This document shows positions 54,790 to 64,000 of a DNA stretch of 64,000 nt, piece after piece (position 1 is the first letter of the stretch; each line of letters begins with the position of its first letter). Both the position numbers and the translations under genes were made by a program. The notes under the pieces are model-generated. The model saw only the letters and a list, made by a program, of their open reading frames with translations, did no database searches and had not been told where the DNA came from. The stretch comes from Sphaerolaimus hirsutus (Eukaryota; Nematoda; Chromadorea; Monhysterida; Sphaerolaimidae), in the NCBI GenBank assembly GCA_964036195.1, contig OZ038457.1:17945147-18009146 (forward strand), in the 5' to 3' direction.

Positions 54790-55836
54790 TTAATGCAATA
54801 TTGGGCGTTTTCTCAAAGTTAAAGACATAAAAATCCTAGTACCTGAAGCTAATTTCACATAAGAGCCGTTCTCATAAAAGAATGAAAATTGTAATCTATT
54901 CGTGTAGACACTATCGAGAGGATGAAATTTTGGTGAACTCGGTCGGTAATCAATCTCTTGAATGACCTTTGAACTGTTCAAAAAAATGTTCGCTAATGAC
55001 ACCTTATTGCAGCCAAATAGAGATTTTTGAAGTGATGAAACTTCGGCTATATATACCATTTGGGTTCCGCGGAAAAAACTTGACTCTGGATAAACTAAAA
55101 ATCCATCATTCAGTAAATGGTTGTTTAGTGATAACAAATTTCTCAAAGGTTCCGATAATATAAGCATGGAAACATTTGTTTTTGCAGTGAAAAGGTCATT
55201 TCCTTTATCTTCAAACCCCAGATTGGGTTTAACTTTAAAATCAAGTTTTGGTGATATCGGGTATAATTTATCATATGTCAAAAGGTTCAGTGAATTTTCC
55301 ACGTAGGACAATCCATATTCGTGCTCCTTCAAATCTTCAAACGGGACGTGTCGACGCTTTCTAGATCTGTCTATGGATGGGGGTAGGTAAAATCGTGTGT
55401 TGGGGTTTTGATATGCTTCTATTGAGTCAAATAGGTGATTCCAATATGGCATATTTTTTTCTTTCAATTCTTGTAAATTCTTGCACACTTCTGAATTTTC
55501 AAATGCCTCTTGCACACATTTTATTAATTCAGTGCTTTTTGGTAATTTGAGAAATTTGCCTCTGTTCATCATTTTGGAAAAGTCCAGTTTCCCATAATAA
55601 AATTGATTATTGAAATCGTACACCATGTAATATTTATCATGCCGATTGTGTTCTAGAACGCTTTCTGTTCTGTCTAAGTGTGAAAATGACAATTGCGTGA
55701 TGGAAATTTCCCAATTTTGAGACAAATTAAACTGTAAATGACTTGGAAAATCATATGTCATGTTTGATGCAACACATTCTTCATTGTCAGGTTCTAAAAT
55801 TATATCTATGTGGTATTCGTTAGACTTTGGTTCCAT
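54790..55836 (-). CDS. Polinton minor capsid (penton-type) protein
   Basis: 348 residues, beta-rich, directly upstream of the basic protein and MCP and overlapping the preceding small gene by 1 bp. In Polintons this place is held by the single jelly-roll penton protein. Segments such as LQFNLSQNWEISITQLSF near residue 35 fit a jelly-roll start. Called from position and length. Confidence 0.8.
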   Translation of the reverse strand: MEPKSNEYHIDIILEPDNEECVASNMTYDFPSHLQFNLSQNWEISITQLSFSHLDRTESVLEHNRHDKYYMVYDFNNQFYYGKLDFSKMMNRGKFLKLPKSTELIKCVQEAFENSEVCKNLQELKEKNMPYWNHLFDSIEAYQNPNTRFYLPPSIDRSRKRRHVPFEDLKEHEYGLSYVENSLNLLTYDKLYPISPKLDFKVKPNLGFEDKGNDLFTAKTNVSMLILSEPLRNLLSLNNHLLNDGFLVYPESSFFRGTQMVYIAEVSSLQKSLFGCNKVSLANIFLNSSKVIQEIDYRPSSPKFHPLDSVYTNRLQFSFFYENGSYVKLASGTRIFMSLTLRKRPILH

Positions 55837-56180
55837 TATAAACTGTAGTTTTTATGGTTAGCGAATATCAAATCGTAAACGTGCTCTTGTGCCGAATTTT
55901 TGTCGAAAACTCTCAAGAAAGCTCTTAATATATCTGGTGATTTTTCAGCAATGATATTCGATGGCATGTGGGTGGTAATATATACCAAAATGATAATTAC
56001 AGTTAACACTTGAACTAGCGTCATACCCACTTGAACAATTAGTTTTTTATTTATGGTACAGTTTATATTTTTAGTGTTAGGTGGTGATAACAAGAGAGGT
56101 TCCATATTGTCGCTTCCTGTATTGTTGAGCGGTAATGGTTCATGTGTCATCTTGCTTTGGTGAGGCGTTTTCCTCAACAT
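55836..56180 (-). CDS. Small single-pass membrane protein
   Basis: 114 residues with one hydrophobic segment (VGMTLVQVLTVIIILVYI) around residues 51-70. Its start overlaps the integrase end by 41 bp in another frame; its stop overlaps the penton start. Function unknown; small membrane proteins are common in Polintons and adenovirus-like viruses. Confidence 0.75.
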   Translation of the reverse strand: MLRKTPHQSKMTHEPLPLNNTGSDNMEPLLLSPPNTKNINCTINKKLIVQVGMTLVQVLTVIIILVYITTHMPSNIIAEKSPDILRAFLRVFDKNSAQEHVYDLIFANHKNYSL

Positions 56181-57234
56181 TTATCAAGTCGCCTGCGTAA
56201 TAAACTTTGGGCAGAATTTCAGATTCGGTTGCGTTCCTTTCTTTCGATATATAATATGTATAAGGCCAAAAATTTGTCTTAATTTTTGCAATGTAGTATA
56301 TGTTTGACGAAAATTTCTGGTCAGTGGACTTTGCAAAAGTTTTATGAATTCGAACTCTTACCGGGTCGTTTATAGAAAACTTAACCTTGGGTCTTTTCTT
56401 GAGGGGTATGTTTTTAAGAGAGCCTCGCTCGAGTTTTGGTAAAAATCGCCTTTTAAATATTTCTTTGTCGTGTAAAATGTTCAACTGAATTGGGGCTTTA
56501 TTGCCTAAATATTTACGCGGTGTTCTATTTATAGCATCTACTATAGATTTCAAAGCAAAATAATATCGTCTGTGTTTCGTTGTAGCGTAAAATCTAGCTA
56601 ATTTTAGGCGGATTGTTGAAATTATTTTCTCAACTGGTGAATTTTTCTGATAACTGGCTAATGGTGTCAAAGTTATTCTTTCATTGGATAAAAATTCGGT
56701 AAACTCCTTGCTTAAAAATTCGGCGGCAAAATCACAAAAAACTGTTTCGACAGTTCCGCCTCTATTTTCGATTTCACGCAGAATTTCTTGGAATTTTTTT
56801 GTCACGTGAGGTGCTGCCTTAGTTTTGCATATTCTAAAGTGTATCATGTCTGAAAATGTGTCTACTGCTAATAGCACCGCCAGGTTGCCGTAATTGGTTT
56901 TTGGTGGTCCTAAAAAGGCCAAATCTATGCTGAGGCAGTCGTAAATTCCCGTACTGATAACTGGTCTTGTGTTTCTTTTTGATGATTTAGTTTGTTTAGT
57001 GAACACATAACTAGATTGTTTTTTTAACCAGTCTGTAACGAATTTGTGAGTTATACCTTCATCATACTTGCGAGATCCATTATAAAGCACTTGGGCTCTG
57101 GAAAAAAGGCCCTGCGTAATTTTCTTTGCCGTCAACTTTCCTTTTTTGTATTTGCCGTACCATAGGTACTTCAATAAAGCTTGTTTCTTTTTGTTGTTCA
57201 TTTTTATTCGAGTTACCAAGTATTTTGCAACCAC
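56140..57234 (-). CDS. INT: Polinton retroviral-type integrase
   Basis: 364 residues. The rve core has Asp in CLSIDLAFLG (about 103), Asp in VFCDFAAEF (about 165) and Glu in NSPVEKI (about 199), a D,D(33)E pattern close to the usual D,D(35)E. The C-terminal region (about 285-335, VKFSINDPVRVRI) fits the beta-barrel DNA-binding domain. A clear HHCC zinc finger is not visible at the N-terminus. It catalyses insertion of element DNA. Overlaps the next upstream gene by 22 bp. Confidence 0.93.
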   Translation of the reverse strand: MVAKYLVTRIKMNNKKKQALLKYLWYGKYKKGKLTAKKITQGLFSRAQVLYNGSRKYDEGITHKFVTDWLKKQSSYVFTKQTKSSKRNTRPVISTGIYDCLSIDLAFLGPPKTNYGNLAVLLAVDTFSDMIHFRICKTKAAPHVTKKFQEILREIENRGGTVETVFCDFAAEFLSKEFTEFLSNERITLTPLASYQKNSPVEKIISTIRLKLARFYATTKHRRYYFALKSIVDAINRTPRKYLGNKAPIQLNILHDKEIFKRRFLPKLERGSLKNIPLKKRPKVKFSINDPVRVRIHKTFAKSTDQKFSSNIYYIAKIKTNFWPYTYYISKERNATESEILPKVYYAGDLINVEENASPKQDDT

Positions 57235-58241
57235 TGAATGTTTTGCAGTCGTGATATCTTGGAAGGCTTACGTTTGATTTTCCTATTTCTTTTTTTACCC
57301 TTACCGATTAGATCCTGTAATTGCCGTCTGTGGTCAGCGCGTGTGTGTTGTCTTAGCGTTGTCATGTAACGCCAGAATTCTTCAAACCCCGCCGGTTTTT
57401 CTGGATTTTTTTTTATAAATGCGGGTTCACCGAGCTTTTTTAGCACAATTGTAGCCAAATATCGAATTATATCAGAATAATTTGAATTTTTTACTACCTT
57501 CGCATTATCAGTAATAATTTGATTATTAGTATCAACCCACACTCTATGCATATATCTTCTGTGCGTTTCCCTCATTTTAGCTGACAATATATTCGGATCT
57601 CCATCTTTTATTTGAATCTTGGGCACACCTTTTTTTACGCGCCCATCTTTAGATGATAATGTGCTATCTTGATCGCTTTCGTCATCGTCATCATCTTGAT
57701 CATCGTCATCATCTTGATCATCGTGACCTCGTTGTTCATTTTCCACAACAGGCTCTCGAAAATTTAGTAAGTTGCGTTTAACTGACGATTCCTGGGTTGG
57801 GCGAGGTGTGGAGCTACTCTGTGTAGATGTTTTAGGGAGTTCACCCTTTTGTGGATATAGTTGAACTGGAAAAAACGTTTCCTTGGGTTGCTCAGGTGTA
57901 TTGAACGGTGTTTGTTTAGTTTCAGGGGGTGTATTTTCTGCTGGCGGTTCTGTGGGTGGAGTCGATTGACCCGCAAATCCGCTTTGTACGTTTGATGATA
58001 ATTTGGTAGATAGTAATTTTTTTTCCTCTGTGTTTTTGACATTATTCAATATTAATGATAATTTATTTCTCGCCGCCATAAGTAAATGATATTTTTGCTC
58101 TGGTGTTATACGTTTACTGTTCAAAATGTCTTCTATGAGTTTTTGGAATTGTTCTTTTCCCGCTTGCTCATCTACAAACTTTTTTAATACATATTTGAAG
58201 TCCTTTACACTTATATTTGATTTATTTTGAGATTCCATCAT
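57213..58241 (-). CDS. Polinton protein of unknown role, acidic middle and basic tail
   Basis: 342 residues. A helical N-terminus (KDFKYVLKKFVDEQAGKEQF) is followed by a Pro/Thr/Ser-rich linker, an Asp run (DDQDDDDDQDDDDDESDQD), a folded region (MRETHRRYMHRVWVDT) and a Lys/Arg-rich tail near 320-330. The position between the small ORF and integrase matches the variable PY/PW-type genes of Polintons. No function assigned. It starts 1 bp after the preceding stop. Confidence 0.8.
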   Translation of the reverse strand: MMESQNKSNISVKDFKYVLKKFVDEQAGKEQFQKLIEDILNSKRITPEQKYHLLMAARNKLSLILNNVKNTEEKKLLSTKLSSNVQSGFAGQSTPPTEPPAENTPPETKQTPFNTPEQPKETFFPVQLYPQKGELPKTSTQSSSTPRPTQESSVKRNLLNFREPVVENEQRGHDDQDDDDDQDDDDDESDQDSTLSSKDGRVKKGVPKIQIKDGDPNILSAKMRETHRRYMHRVWVDTNNQIITDNAKVVKNSNYSDIIRYLATIVLKKLGEPAFIKKNPEKPAGFEEFWRYMTTLRQHTRADHRRQLQDLIGKGKKRNRKIKRKPSKISRLQNIQWLQNTW

Positions 58242-58580
58242 TTAATAATTGAATATTTTCAAAGCCACGGATTTGATCAACAGTTTGATCAGTGATATAG
58301 ACGCGTGCTTTACTAAAAGTTTTCTGCCTTTTTTGATGGATTGGCAATTTGACAACAAATTTATTACTGGCATAAAATAGTCCAATGAGCGATTGACGTG
58401 TCTACCAAGTAGCTTTCTTATATCACGATTGTAGTTGATATTAAAGGTAATGTCCAAAATGGATGAAATCACATGGCTATTCGCGGTACTTAAATACGAT
58501 CTCAACTTTTTATCATTTTCTATATTTACAACTCTGTCCAGTTTTTTTGCATACTTTTTCACCCTTGGTACTCTCTTCAT
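58242..58580 (-). CDS. Small basic Polinton ORF
   Basis: 112 residues, basic and helical, with a C-terminal hydrophobic/amphipathic stretch (SLIKLLIKSVALKIF). Overlaps the ATPase stop by one base. Unrecognised. Confidence 0.7.
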   Translation of the reverse strand: MKRVPRVKKYAKKLDRVVNIENDKKLRSYLSTANSHVISSILDITFNINYNRDIRKLLGRHVNRSLDYFMPVINLLSNCQSIKKGRKLLVKHASISLIKLLIKSVALKIFNY

Positions 58581-59338
58581 TATTGTTGACGCAGTTGATC
58601 CGAGACAGTTAACAAACTAGTTGCGGGTCCGCTGTTGAAATTCGAGGATAGGTCGTATAGGATTTGATCTGCGTCGTTTTCATTGAATATATTTGTTCTC
58701 GCCTGAAATATTGGGTCTGGTACGTGTTGGAATGATACTATTAAATACCCGTACGGTGTAAGAATTGCGTCGCTATATGCGAGTAAAAATTTGCGCTTTT
58801 GATCACTCTTACCGAACCAGCTTGATGCTAATGAATTTACAACTTGCTCCGTCGGGTATTTAAATAGAACCAGATATGTACAACATCGGCGTAAAATGCG
58901 CAGGGAGCTGGAATAGTATGGGTCATGTACCTGTACCAATATTAACAACTTTTTCGAGTGACTAACCGAATTTGTAATTAGACGGCTAGTATACCATTGC
59001 GGCATTAATAACTGCATATCATCATAAACAACGATTTGTGCCAATTCGCTGTCCTCCAATGATGACAATGATGGAACTTTATTACGTTCCAGTATTTCCA
59101 CTTTATCTGGAAACTCTGATTGTAGTTGTTGATATACGGGATGATTATGTTGATTACTACCTGAACATATTAAAACTTTATCGGGTATCTGGTCTAAATT
59201 TAGCCACCCTCTCAATGCGTGTTGTAAAAATTTCAACGACCACGAACTTTTTCCGCATCTACTGGGTCCAATAATAAGATATGACTGACCATAATCTGCA
59301 AATTGAACTTCCTTTTCTGTAAAATATTTTTCACTCAT
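58580..59338 (-). CDS. ATP: Polinton genome-packaging ATPase (FtsK/HerA type)
   Basis: 252 residues. Walker A GPSRCGKSS at about 24-32 and Walker B IVVYDD at about 102-107, within an A32-like fold. It is expected to pump element DNA into the capsid. Overlaps the polymerase end by 8 bp, implying coordinated expression. Confidence 0.93.
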   Translation of the reverse strand: MSEKYFTEKEVQFADYGQSYLIIGPSRCGKSSWSLKFLQHALRGWLNLDQIPDKVLICSGSNQHNHPVYQQLQSEFPDKVEILERNKVPSLSSLEDSELAQIVVYDDMQLLMPQWYTSRLITNSVSHSKKLLILVQVHDPYYSSSLRILRRCCTYLVLFKYPTEQVVNSLASSWFGKSDQKRKFLLAYSDAILTPYGYLIVSFQHVPDPIFQARTNIFNENDADQILYDLSSNFNSGPATSLLTVSDQLRQQ

Positions 59339-62300
59339 TGTGCGGTTTTTTTCCAGAGTATCCCCAGGGTACCGACCAGGCTTTGTTATTGTACCAATAA
59401 TGATATCTTTTTTTCAATTGGAAATGAACTCTTTTGATAACGTTGTCCGTGGTGATTGATAAAAGTGTAGGTGTATGCCTGAACTGGAGGTTTACGGTAC
59501 TTATATAATGGGGTGAGAATATTAAAGGTGAAAAATATGAAACCAGTTGTTTCTTGAGTTCATTACTTTGGAGTAAATATTTATTACCATTTGTCATGCG
59601 CACTCCTTTGGCTTTTAACACAGTATACGCAGAATGCGGATCGACTTTCTTCCTATAAGTAAGTGAATAGAATTTATTTGCAATAGCTGTGAATTCAGAT
59701 ATAAATTGATCTCTCGGTACATCGCTATCTAATCCTCCTAAAATACCTGGGTTTAGTTCCGGGTGTTGATGATTAGTACCCGGTGACGAGTCATGTACGT
59801 AATAACATGAGTCTGTGTCACTGTACAGTAACTGGTTATATTGAAATTGTTCCAAGAGTCTTTGCAGCATTGACCTAGCATAACTAGTTATGTACAATGC
59901 TAATATGAGACATGAATTTGGTGAATTTTGTACATATTCGTTAGCTGTTTTTACCTTCACCCTAGCGATATTATCATTCATTATAAAAATCTCTTCGATT
60001 TCATTCATGGGGGAAAACACCGTAGTCATAAACTTGTTTGGGTCCTTGATAAACATATATTTTGATTTTTGGTTGTTCATACCTAATTGCCCATAGGCGC
60101 TATTCAATAGTAGTTTACACACTTTACTCCTGGCTGAATTTTCTTGGAATTTATCTGGGTCAAGCATGCATTTTTCAATTTGATTGAATTTTTGGCAAAA
60201 TTGTAACTTTTCTTGATCGTTCTTGAAATTATGTTTTGCTGATAAAACTTTTAAAGCAAAAATTTTATCAATAAACGTACTAAAGACTCCTTCATTCGGT
60301 GATTCCGGCGTCCATACAGAGACATTGTCAAAAATAATAGCTTCGTATGCTCTAATGATTTTGTAATTTCTTTCTAAAGCCATGTTTAAACAATTTACTG
60401 ACCATGTCCCGCATACCTTTCTTTTCTTATTGGTGCATTTACACTCGTATAACCCATCTGGTGGTGGTAGCTTTTCTTTACCAGATGCGTATTTTTTTGC
60501 GCATGTGTAACATAATGCGTATACAGAAAACTGGTCTATCTTCATGGGTAGACACGGTAGTAGTAAATTGTTTGGGGGTAAAACATCGACCTGTAAAACA
60601 CCGGCGACAAATGGTAATGGTTTACCCGAGTAACCCGATAAAAATTCTAACTGTTCCTGTGTTAACACTCTGGGCGTTTTAATAGGCATTGGGAACTTTT
60701 TCATAGTTGCTGGATACTGACTACATATATCTACAGCATTTATAGTATAGCTTGGGTCAAATTCTGTTGGTAAATTTTCTTCAAATAAATTTCCATCTAG
60801 ATTAGTGGATGCAAAACAACTGAATAATTCTGTGTGTCCACCGTAATAAGCGGAGCGCATGTTCAAAGGTTCCCTTACCTTGGATGAATTATATATTCTT
60901 GCAAATGTTAAGCTGTCTCTTCTCAGTTTGCGTATGTCGCATTCCCACCATACTTCAACTTTGAGACCCGTTTGCTTTTCAATTAAATCGTTTCTTCTCA
61001 TCGTATTTTCGTAATTTTCTTTGTGTGATAAATGTGATTGTCTTAGCTTAGCGTGTCTAGCTGTAAAACAAGAAACGCAACCGTGTACGCTGCATCCACA
61101 AAATTCTCGTAGAAAGTCTATTTCAGTTTTATTTTCATCTTTGTATACAACGCAATCTATCTTAAAATTTCTAAAATCGCCCATGTTTGGATCATAACAT
61201 GAAATTGTTTTTTCTCCTTCTTGAGATCTGGAATATTGAATATATTTATTCCCATAATATTTTGCAATAGCTATAATACTCTTCAAAGCCCATTTACTTT
61301 GATTATCACCAATGTTGAATGAATTATGGGGTGGGGTGTGTACGATAACAGATGTGTCTACATGTTGGCTTTTCCAAATAAAATTTGCTAGACTGCTTAG
61401 ACTTTTGGAGTTTAAATGTGGAATAATATTAAAGGTGTAGTAAATTTCCTTTGTGAATTTGACAAATGCTTCCTCTAACACCGTGGTGTCTGCTTTAATA
61501 TATTCATAACATTCATTTTTAATGTTAAACTCCTTGTGTTTATTTTTTTGATACCATTCCATAAACTCCTGTTGTTGTTCACTCTTCATGTTATTAACAT
61601 CGTAAAAATCTGGTTCGGGTAACGCCTCGTATGTGCTATCCAAGTTGTGTTCTGTTATCACACCGTGTGGAAAATTTCCTTTGAGTGAAGTGCAATTAAA
61701 CGCCTTACCGACCTGTTCCAAACTCATGGGGAAATATTTGAGGGAGCATAGAAAGCTTATTCTACTATTTAACCGCATGTAAAATATTCTCCTCGCATTT
61801 GAAAGGAGCATATTAGGTATTTGCCCATTTTTTATGAACAAGGATAAAATTTCACATAAATCAAAACTCAAATTGTGTGCTATCACCGTTATATTTGAAT
61901 GCTTTTTGTAATCCATTAGGAAATAATAAAATTGACTTATAGCATCCAAACCGTAGAAAAAACTAGTACAAGATTCGCATGGTGGGCATGCGCTTTGTTC
62001 TAGTATACAATTGTTACATCTTTTTGTGCAGTAAACAGCATATGTAGCATGTATTTTGCGAACAACATTTTCTTTGGTTGAAGTGGATTCAGCGTGTCCC
62101 CATTTTTGATGATTCTTTTCTATAACTGGTTTTTGAAATGTTTCTGTGTCATAAAAAATGATTTGAAATGGTCTTCCGGGGTATTTGACTTCATACGGTA
62201 TAGGTTTTTGAAAGAAGCATTCAAATTGGTGATATCTAAATGTCTTATTGAGAGGTACGTAGGTTTTACACAATATGCATTTTGTAAAACCACAGTTGTC

Positions 62301-63815
62301 GTGATTTTCACTTAACACAATTTTCCTCTTACACGTGATGCAAAAATGGACGCATTGACAAACAGTCAATGGCGTGCATGATGATTCGTCTAGTTTCCGC
62401 ACTTCTTGTTCATTGAGTTGACATTCCTTGTCTGATTCATCTGTATCACCTATAATTTTAGTAATTTGATTATTAGATTTGTGTGGGAAAATGTTAACTA
62501 GGTGATTGTCATAGCAACTTTTATTATAAAACGATCTATTACATGTTTCGCATATAATTGTTTTCTTGCCTTTTGTTATTGGGCAAATTTTTGGTGCAAA
62601 ACACATGGGACAAGCCGATTTTGAACACTTACATGGTGTGTCTTTATTGAAAATTATTTTATTACAACATTCAGTGACTCTATAACAATTTGCTAGGGTA
62701 TTCAATGATTTTATCAAAACAATGTGTTTCTCAGCTTCGTCATACAATAGATCTATACATGCACTTTTCTTTGTATTTGTTGAGCTCTGAAAAATCATCT
62801 CAATACCTCCAGATAAAATTGACCATACTCTACATCTATATATAACATGTTTATGTTTTGGTGGAAAGTTATTTAACGCCTTTAAAAGAATATTTACATT
62901 TTTATATAAATCTTTGCAGTGGCGATCATATTTGTATGATACGGATGCAAATTCTATAAATCTGGATACATCATTTTCTAGTGTGACATATCGACCTTTT
63001 CTACTTTTTCGTCTGTACCGCTTATATAGATTTCTCTTTTTGGTAATTGTAGACAGCAAATATTGCCTACCCATAAAAAGACAGACTGGTAAACATTCAT
63101 CTGGAATAGATACTAAGTTGGGTGGGTTAAACAAAGCTTTCTTGTGATAGTGTATTCTACTTTGTATATCAGGTAGAAATTTTGTCAATGAATGTAGCCC
63201 CCTGGCTATTACGTCCTTTCTCTCAACTGTAGTAATATTCACTGAAAATCCATTCAATAGATTATCTTCTTCTAAGCCCGCAGATTGAAAAATCATCTCA
63301 ACTCTGTTCAAAATGGATGCTATAGACACATTTTTTAAGTGAGTAATTTTCGAAAGTATATACCCCTTGTCAAAACTTTTTGACATCACTTTGATGCCGA
63401 CAAAAATTCGTTCCTTTTCTTCGCTTTCTTTATCTGTAAAAAAATCTTTATACACCTTTTCGAGACATTTTCCTAAAACGTATTCTAGAAACGTTATAGG
63501 GTCGTTTACATGATCTTCTAATTTTGGTGCAAAACTTACATCATATACGTAATAGTTGGTGTAAAACTTTCCATTTTTTTCTAACCAGGGTTCCTTAATC
63601 TTAAACAAATCCCTCCATTTCGGATCATTACGTTCAATCTCTGCTATGTTGTCCTTCAGATATTCATAGTGCTTGTTTAGTGTAACTGCATCAGCTTCTT
63701 CGTATTTGATCTTGTTCTCGTCGATTTCATCCTCATCCGATGATAAGTCTGGGGCAGGTTCATTTTCCTCTGAAGGTGGGTTATCCACTAGTTCGTAATT
63801 TATTTGGTTCGCCAT
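59331..63815 (-). CDS. PolB: Protein-primed DNA polymerase B of Polinton
   Basis: 1494 residues. Exonuclease motifs: IIFYDTETF (about 555), IAHNLSFDL (about 648) and YIKADTTVLEE (about 776). Polymerase motifs: DICSQYPATM (about 1030), KVCKLLLNSAYG (about 1235), YSDTDSCYY (about 1330) and a KAKG site (about 1405). The N-terminal 500 residues hold Cys-rich zinc-like clusters (CKCSKSACPMC, CETCNRSF, CITCKRKI) that may carry the priming or DNA-binding function. Longer than many Polinton polymerases. Frame fully open; the Met at 63815 is the first and follows an AT-rich leader. Confidence 0.95.
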   Translation of the reverse strand: MANQINYELVDNPPSEENEPAPDLSSDEDEIDENKIKYEEADAVTLNKHYEYLKDNIAEIERNDPKWRDLFKIKEPWLEKNGKFYTNYYVYDVSFAPKLEDHVNDPITFLEYVLGKCLEKVYKDFFTDKESEEKERIFVGIKVMSKSFDKGYILSKITHLKNVSIASILNRVEMIFQSAGLEEDNLLNGFSVNITTVERKDVIARGLHSLTKFLPDIQSRIHYHKKALFNPPNLVSIPDECLPVCLFMGRQYLLSTITKKRNLYKRYRRKSRKGRYVTLENDVSRFIEFASVSYKYDRHCKDLYKNVNILLKALNNFPPKHKHVIYRCRVWSILSGGIEMIFQSSTNTKKSACIDLLYDEAEKHIVLIKSLNTLANCYRVTECCNKIIFNKDTPCKCSKSACPMCFAPKICPITKGKKTIICETCNRSFYNKSCYDNHLVNIFPHKSNNQITKIIGDTDESDKECQLNEQEVRKLDESSCTPLTVCQCVHFCITCKRKIVLSENHDNCGFTKCILCKTYVPLNKTFRYHQFECFFQKPIPYEVKYPGRPFQIIFYDTETFQKPVIEKNHQKWGHAESTSTKENVVRKIHATYAVYCTKRCNNCILEQSACPPCESCTSFFYGLDAISQFYYFLMDYKKHSNITVIAHNLSFDLCEILSLFIKNGQIPNMLLSNARRIFYMRLNSRISFLCSLKYFPMSLEQVGKAFNCTSLKGNFPHGVITEHNLDSTYEALPEPDFYDVNNMKSEQQQEFMEWYQKNKHKEFNIKNECYEYIKADTTVLEEAFVKFTKEIYYTFNIIPHLNSKSLSSLANFIWKSQHVDTSVIVHTPPHNSFNIGDNQSKWALKSIIAIAKYYGNKYIQYSRSQEGEKTISCYDPNMGDFRNFKIDCVVYKDENKTEIDFLREFCGCSVHGCVSCFTARHAKLRQSHLSHKENYENTMRRNDLIEKQTGLKVEVWWECDIRKLRRDSLTFARIYNSSKVREPLNMRSAYYGGHTELFSCFASTNLDGNLFEENLPTEFDPSYTINAVDICSQYPATMKKFPMPIKTPRVLTQEQLEFLSGYSGKPLPFVAGVLQVDVLPPNNLLLPCLPMKIDQFSVYALCYTCAKKYASGKEKLPPPDGLYECKCTNKKRKVCGTWSVNCLNMALERNYKIIRAYEAIIFDNVSVWTPESPNEGVFSTFIDKIFALKVLSAKHNFKNDQEKLQFCQKFNQIEKCMLDPDKFQENSARSKVCKLLLNSAYGQLGMNNQKSKYMFIKDPNKFMTTVFSPMNEIEEIFIMNDNIARVKVKTANEYVQNSPNSCLILALYITSYARSMLQRLLEQFQYNQLLYSDTDSCYYVHDSSPGTNHQHPELNPGILGGLDSDVPRDQFISEFTAIANKFYSLTYRKKVDPHSAYTVLKAKGVRMTNGNKYLLQSNELKKQLVSYFSPLIFSPHYISTVNLQFRHTPTLLSITTDNVIKRVHFQLKKRYHYWYNNKAWSVPWGYSGKKPHNE

Positions 63816-64000
63816 GACATTGAATTGTAATGAAACCTTTTTCTAGCAAACACATTCATTTTATACTGGTATCAGATTTCGTTGTAATAATGTTGTAACA
63901 ATGACATGTTGTAATATTACAACGAGATTACAACGACAACCCGTTGTAACAATTTTATTACACTCGCAATGACCAGTAGTTTTGTTGTAAAAATATTACA
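63816..64000 (-). promoter_or_regulatory. Polymerase upstream region with GTTGTAAC repeats
   Basis: Dense GTTGTAACAAT and ATATTACAAC motifs in both orientations, like those at 50868-51050. It could be a promoter, an origin or the start of the terminal repeat. The window ends here. Confidence 0.5.

Larger units (their letters stand above)
48960..64000 (-). mobile_element. Polinton/Maverick giant DNA transposon, right end outside window
   Basis: Protein-primed polymerase B, FtsK/HerA-type ATPase, retroviral-type integrase, adenain-type protease and capsid genes lie in one tightly packed minus-strand block, the defining Polinton set. All frames are intact. Neither terminal inverted repeat is identified: the left limit is set by the last associated gene and the right one lies beyond 64000. 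Spliced genes on the left side are unusual but their intron size (57-76 bp) is uniform. Confidence 0.92.

Overview
The window comes from a metazoan genome, most likely an invertebrate. It holds spliced genes with short introns, a BEL/Pao LTR retrotransposon (a group known only from animals), a Polinton/Maverick giant transposon, a recognisable 6-phosphofructo-2-kinase gene in pieces, and dense layers of hAT-like and foldback miniature transposons. I cannot name the species from the sequence. A 200-base run of N (20823-21022) is an assembly gap, so the distance between the two sides is unknown.

Region 1 (1-20.6 kb). GC-rich exons of an unrecognised gene (83-1596, then 20074-20618, + strand) flank about 18 kb of nested repeats. 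The outermost layer is a CGATAT-rich hAT-like element (about 1736-20033). Inside it is a long foldback palindrome (2013-16385). Inside one palindrome arm sits a complete BEL/Pao element (2608-15512, minus strand; LTRs of 1098 bp, 5-bp target duplication AGCAG) with gag-pol and an envelope-like gene. Inside pol sits a 609-bp GGGATC-rich hAT-like element (8804-9412) that splits the polyprotein. A second copy of the CGATAT element (16521-19802, 8-bp target duplication) lies inside the first.

Region 2 (21-34 kb). This holds a decayed reverse transcriptase, a spliced minus-strand gene that may have an ORF1p/RRM-like fold, and scattered exons of a PFKFB-type bifunctional enzyme. Two alternative versions of the same PFKFB exon are 4.4 kb apart. 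At least five miniature-element families lie between them, two of them nested in older relatives.

Region 3 (34-48 kb). An AT-rich pair of divergent, intron-dense, unrecognised genes (34350-37551 minus; 38316-40329 plus) is followed by a GC-rich, proline/threonine-rich, membrane-type gene (41984-47552 plus). Several introns of that last gene are themselves palindromic or TIR-bearing elements, and a hAT-like element inserted in one exon carries usable splice sites.

Region 4 (49-64 kb). A Polinton runs off the right edge. On the minus strand, in order, are protein-primed DNA polymerase B, a small ORF, packaging ATPase, a further small ORF, an acidic/basic unknown, integrase, a membrane protein, minor capsid, a basic core-like protein, major capsid and an adenain-type protease. 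A spliced plus-strand gene with a degenerate dUTPase-like domain and a spliced minus-strand zinc-binding gene complete it. Together these would encode replication (polymerase), packaging (ATPase), integration (integrase) and virion assembly (capsids, protease).
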